Positions 60,581 through 64,000 of a stretch of 64,000 nucleotides of DNA are shown one piece after another. How positions within the stretch are numbered: the first letter of the stretch is position 1; each line of letters starts with the position of its first letter. The notes below the pieces were generated by a model, which was given only the letters and a program-made list of their open reading frames with translations, ran no database searches and had not been told where the DNA came from. The stretch covers positions 28,125,933 to 28,189,932 of the forward strand of contig NC_064439.1 in NCBI RefSeq assembly GCF_023343835.1, given 5' to 3'. The stretch is from Lagopus muta. Lineage: Eukaryota > Chordata > Aves > Galliformes > Phasianidae. The position numbers were made by a program, and so were the translations under genes.

Positions 60581-60598
60581 CTACCCCACGTGGGGTAG
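60581..60598. promoter_or_regulatory. 18-bp perfect palindrome with CACGTG E-box core
   Basis: CTACCCCACGTGGGGTAG is its own reverse complement over all 18 bases. Its centre is the canonical E-box bound by USF, MYC/MAX and CLOCK/BMAL1 type factors. It lies deep in LRRC72 intron 5, away from the known promoter. Function is inferred from the motif only. Confidence 0.45.
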
Positions 60599-61608
60599 GC
60601 ACGCTCTTTTCCTACATTCTGAACTGGGAAAAGAGACAAACCTGTGGAGGAAGAAAGCATTATCCCTAATTTGTAGAAGGAAAATTACGTTATCTTGACT
60701 AGAAAGCAGAGCCAAAAAGTGATTCCAGATGTTTTGTTAAATAAGACCATCTTGATCTATATAGTGGCTGGATTTACTTTAAGATCAAGCAGCAGAAAAA
60801 TTTGTATACTGTTAAAAATCAGTGCTGGTAATGAGGAACATGCTCCAAGCAGCATCTAGATTCAGAAGAACTTAGTATCAGCTCCTCCCTTTGTCTTGGA
60901 AAAATCTCTCTTTGAGTCATCATTCTAGTACTGCTCAAACAACAAACCTACCTGCTTTTAGAGAAGTTTCTAGGAAGTTTTTCTCTGTGGAATGCTACAG
61001 TGTTTTTTTCTTGACTCGAAAACATTCTCATCAGACAAACACATCTTATTTCTGATTAACGCTTCCTAGCAAAAATGGCTATATAGTCTTGGGTGCAGTA
61101 AAAACACAGAACTTTCGTTTGCTGCCACCTTGTGGGCTGCTTACTACTCCTGAATACGGTGGTTTTGTTGAAAATTCATTGCAACGTTGAAACATTTTCT
61201 GTTCTCTGAATACCTGAGCAGGCATTTTCCACATACAAGGTTCCAGTTGCCCACTCCAGCCTTACTGAGCCTCCAAACAATCAGGTAGTAGCACTGAACT
61301 CTGAGCACTCTGTGAAATTCAAATGTAGCCTGGTGAACAAAATATGAAATCCTGTGGTTCACAAGCCACTGTAGAATATTTCTCAATCTTTTTTGTCTTT
61401 TAGTATCTCTGAAATACAAGAGCTCTCATTTGCCATTCACCTTGCCCTCCTTACCTGTTAAGATTAAGTAAACCAGGGGATTTTTTGACCTACAGGGAAT
61501 ATTGGCCACAGCCTCTTTCTAAACAGATCAGTGTAGATCTTCGTAGAAATTGTCAAAACTGTTAACTTTATTTTTTTGCCTGCTGTGATATTAAGGTATC
61601 CTGATCTC

Positions 61609-61635
61609 TTTTTTTTTTTTTTTTTTTTTTTTTTT
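61609..61635. repeat. Poly(T) run, 27 nt
   Basis: An uninterrupted run of 27 T in LRRC72 intron 5, with further T-rich sequence to about 61740. Confidence 0.95.
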
Positions 61636-62609
61636 CTGTACTGTTGAAGAAGAACAATAGTATTTCTTTAAGGAGAAAAATAGCTTTTTTTTGTTTTTAA
61701 TTTAGAAAACAAACTCTTTTTTTATTCTATTTTTTTTTATCTGAGCCAGTTTCTACTTTAATCAACTTTAGATGTCATTTGCATGAACCAAACCAAGTCT
61801 GGCGTGTGAGTTGGGTGGATGTTCCACATTTGCCAAAGCAGTAACAGAGGACTGATGCTTGTCTGTGTTGCAAAGGTTTGGTTATTCAGGGAATGTGAAC
61901 CTGAGCATAATAAGTATTTCAGTCAAGTTGCTAATGGGCTTTTAGAACTTAGGGTCTTATAACTTAATAAAAGTGTGTGGCACTTCATTTCCAGAAGCAT
62001 AGGTCCTTTTACACGTTTTAATCTTCAAGTTTTTCACTTTTCAAACTCATAATCCATAGAGAAATCAGAAAATGCAGCATTTTTATTTTATATTGCATTT
62101 ATGGGATAAAACCTTTATATCGGCTCTGATAAAGCCTTAGGAGTCCTAAAGCTCATCTTTTTTTAATTAACTCTCTCCTGCTGCAGATTTTGTCTTATCA
62201 TTAAACCATCAGACAAAAAACAAAAAACCTGCTACAATTTAAAGTAGGCATCACCAAAAATACTCAAGGCAATCAAAGGCGAGTATTTAGCGGTTTTGTC
62301 TGTATATCTTAAAAAATACAAAAAAACTTCAAAGGCTTCGAGTGCACAATGATGCCTTTCCTCAAATCTTGCCTGTGGTATTTTGCACGCTCTGCAATAA
62401 GCCAGTTCCTTGCAGTCTGTCTTCAATTGAGTGATTTTGTGAGTATAAGGGAACCAAGCTTTGCTTACCTGCTATAAAAATAATTTGAAGTTAAAAATAT
62501 TTTCTACAAAATCTTTGTCTACTAGTGCTCTTTAATTTTCCTGTCTTGCTGAGTTTGTTACTTTTCTTTGTAGTTTTGGTGATGGCATTGTGTTGTATAT
62601 ATTTTGCAG

Positions 62610-62699
62610 ACCTGTTTTACAACCCTCTGGCATATGATGCAGGCTACCGTCTCTATGTGATACACAGCCTCCCTTCAGTGCAGCTCCTGGACAGGAAGC
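62610..62699 (+). CDS. LRRC72: LRRC72 exon 6 (end of the LRR array)
   Basis: Completes Asn125 and encodes residues 126-154 plus one base. The junction with exon 5 restores LRTLNLFYNPL, the expected LRR core. YRLYVIHSLPSVQLLDRK follows, the usual capping segment of short LRR proteins of the axonemal type. The acceptor is TTTTGCAG|A and the donor C|GTAAGG. A false stop appears only when reading into the intron. The remaining exons are outside the window: the human protein is about 287 residues as I recall, so roughly half is seen here. Confidence 0.95.
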
Positions 62700-64000
62700 G
62701 TAAGGATTGATTTTTCTCTTTTCACAAAGAGACTGTTGACTGTTGCTTTTGTTTTTTAATAAGTTTGGAAAGATATGTGAATTATTCTTGTCCGTTTCTT
62801 ACGTACATTTGCTAATATCAGTTTGTTAGGTCTTTTGCTATAACCATTTTTGAAAGTTTTATTTGGCATAAACCCTTTGGTTCACCCAGCACTGTTAATT
62901 TCCATCTTTTTCTATTTAAATTGTGTATCTTGTAGTTGATCTAGATATTGTTGGGTAAGAGATATAAGCCTGCATTTAGAAACACGTGCCTCCATTTGGT
63001 GTGATGTTCTCAGATAACTGTGTGTTTCTGTGCGTTTCTAGAATGTATGCACATCCATGCTGACCAAGTTGTCAGATGGAAATCTTCATGAATCATCAGA
63101 TCTTTCACTTGTTGTCTTAAAAAGAAAAGAATTATATTGAGAACAAATACATAGATATGTATCAGTAAATATATTGAAGGCAAACCAATTTAATAAACAA
63201 GCCACAGTGGAGCCAGAAAATCAGCTTTGGTGGTTGTGTCTTTGATGTTTGGTGAGCTGTGATACACAAAAGGATTGAATGTTACTGTGAAGGGCTGAGA
63301 AAAGTATTGATTTGTACCTGACTTTCTCCTCATGGGAAAACAGTGAGGAGAAACTGTCATCTTGGAAACCTGCTCTGAGCCTGTGGGAGAAACAGTGCAG
63401 GAATTGAGAAGGCAGCCTCAGGATGACTGTTTGGCTGCAGGTTACGCAGCCCTGCCATGAAGCAGAGCTGGCAGATGGGCATGGTCTGTGTTAGGGGTTA
63501 TTGAGCTTCTGGGTTGACCACGTAGCCATCTGCCAATGGCTGTATGTTCATTTCCTATACTGGAAAGTGAAACACCTTCCCCGTGTACCTCCAGCCTCTT
63601 CAGTACTTGGTCTGGGGCACTTTCTTCAGACTGTTTTATTAACAGTCACTTTTGGCTGTCTGAAGCTAAATCTACTGGGAAACACACGCTGCCTTTACAG
63701 TTCTAAAAACGATTCCACAAAACTTCATGGACTCCTGTCTTCAGTACAGTTACACTGTATTCAGCTCTGGAGCAGGACTTGCAGCATTAATTTCTATCAA
63801 GCTGTACGCTGGGTGTTCTATTTAGTGAACTGTTTATTTAATGTTACAAAGACTGTAATGTGAAATTAAATATTTCCTCTTTTGATCTTGAATGGAAAAT
63901 GTTCCATCTGTGGAACATTCCGACAGCTTCGGCCTGGCTGGTGTCTTTATGCAGGACACGTGCTCACACTTTGTTACCTCCAGACATGGATGCTGCAGCT
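62700..64000 (+). other. LRRC72: LRRC72 intron 6 (part)
   Basis: The next exon must start in phase 1 and encode the conserved region after LDRK. I tested AG-ended candidates near 63040 and 63440, and neither gives a continuing homologous frame. A 9-bp hairpin lies at 63898-63919. Nothing else was recognised. Confidence 0.65.
63898..63919. repeat. Perfect inverted repeat, 9-bp arms, 4-nt loop
   Basis: AATGTTCCA (63898-63906) and TGGAACATT (63911-63919) pair around TCTG. It is inside LRRC72 intron 6 with no known role. Confidence 0.9.

Larger units (their letters stand above)
58407..62609 (+). other. LRRC72: LRRC72 intron 5
   Basis: Phase 1, about 4.2 kb. It contains an 18-bp palindrome centred on CACGTG at 60581-60598 and a T27 run at 61609-61635. 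Open frames of 90-100 codons in 60018-60573 and 61144-61419 have no family motifs. No transposon was recognised. Confidence 0.8.

Noticed and set aside
63041-63090. Possible LRRC72 exon 7 after TTTCTAG
   Set aside because: Reading in phase 1 gives a non-homologous peptide and an early stop, so the true exon is probably beyond the window.
1-64000. tRNA, rRNA, snRNA genes, CRISPR arrays, insertion sequences
   Set aside because: None seen; the window is animal nuclear DNA with introns, CpG islands and LINEs. RNA genes could be missed by eye, and a covariance-model search would decide.

Overview
The window looks like nuclear DNA of a bird, most likely chicken or a close galliform. It is AT-rich with long introns and large gene-free stretches. 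At least ten fragments of CR1 LINEs, the dominant avian retrotransposon, are recognisable. The three genes are vertebrate and lie in an order I recall from human chromosome 7p21 (CRPPA, SOSTDC1, LRRC72). The species call is inference; an alignment would settle it.

Layout. (1) 1-6132, minus strand: first coding exon (5972-6132) of CRPPA/ISPD, the CDP-ribitol pyrophosphorylase, inside a CpG island (about 5680-6640) that holds a perfect NRF1 palindrome. Everything left of the exon is its first intron. (2) 6640-16185: intergenic, with one clear CR1 fragment, a probable small one and long mononucleotide runs. (3) 16185-19840, minus strand: complete two-exon SOSTDC1 (ectodin/Wise), a 206-residue secreted cystine-knot antagonist of BMP and modulator of Wnt signalling. 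It has a TATA box and a plausible poly(A) site, and its intron carries a perfect G-quadruplex motif. (4) 20150-49970: about 30 kb without a recognisable gene, containing seven recognisable CR1 fragments, one with a C-terminal ORF2 frame still open, a pentanucleotide microsatellite grown from a CR1 tail, a degraded LTR-like fragment and several short inverted repeats. (5) 49970-64000, plus strand: the CpG-island promoter and first six coding exons of LRRC72, a leucine-rich-repeat protein. The gene continues beyond the right edge.

The LRRC72 exons are 33-114 nt, too short to stand out as open reading frames. They were assembled from splice sites, continuous codon phase and recurrent LRR motifs; all five junctions in the window keep the frame. 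CRPPA and SOSTDC1 are transcribed leftward and LRRC72 rightward, so the 30 kb desert lies between two divergent promoters and is the natural place for SOSTDC1 enhancers. The three proteins do not form one pathway: CRPPA acts in dystroglycan O-mannosylation, SOSTDC1 in extracellular signalling, and LRRC72 has no established biochemical role.

No prokaryotic-style system, CRISPR array, tRNA or rRNA was seen. The most interesting non-standard signals are an RFX X-box-like motif just upstream of the LRRC72 start codon, a 13-bp perfect hairpin in LRRC72 intron 1, an 18-bp palindrome centred on CACGTG in LRRC72 intron 5, and the G-quadruplex in SOSTDC1.
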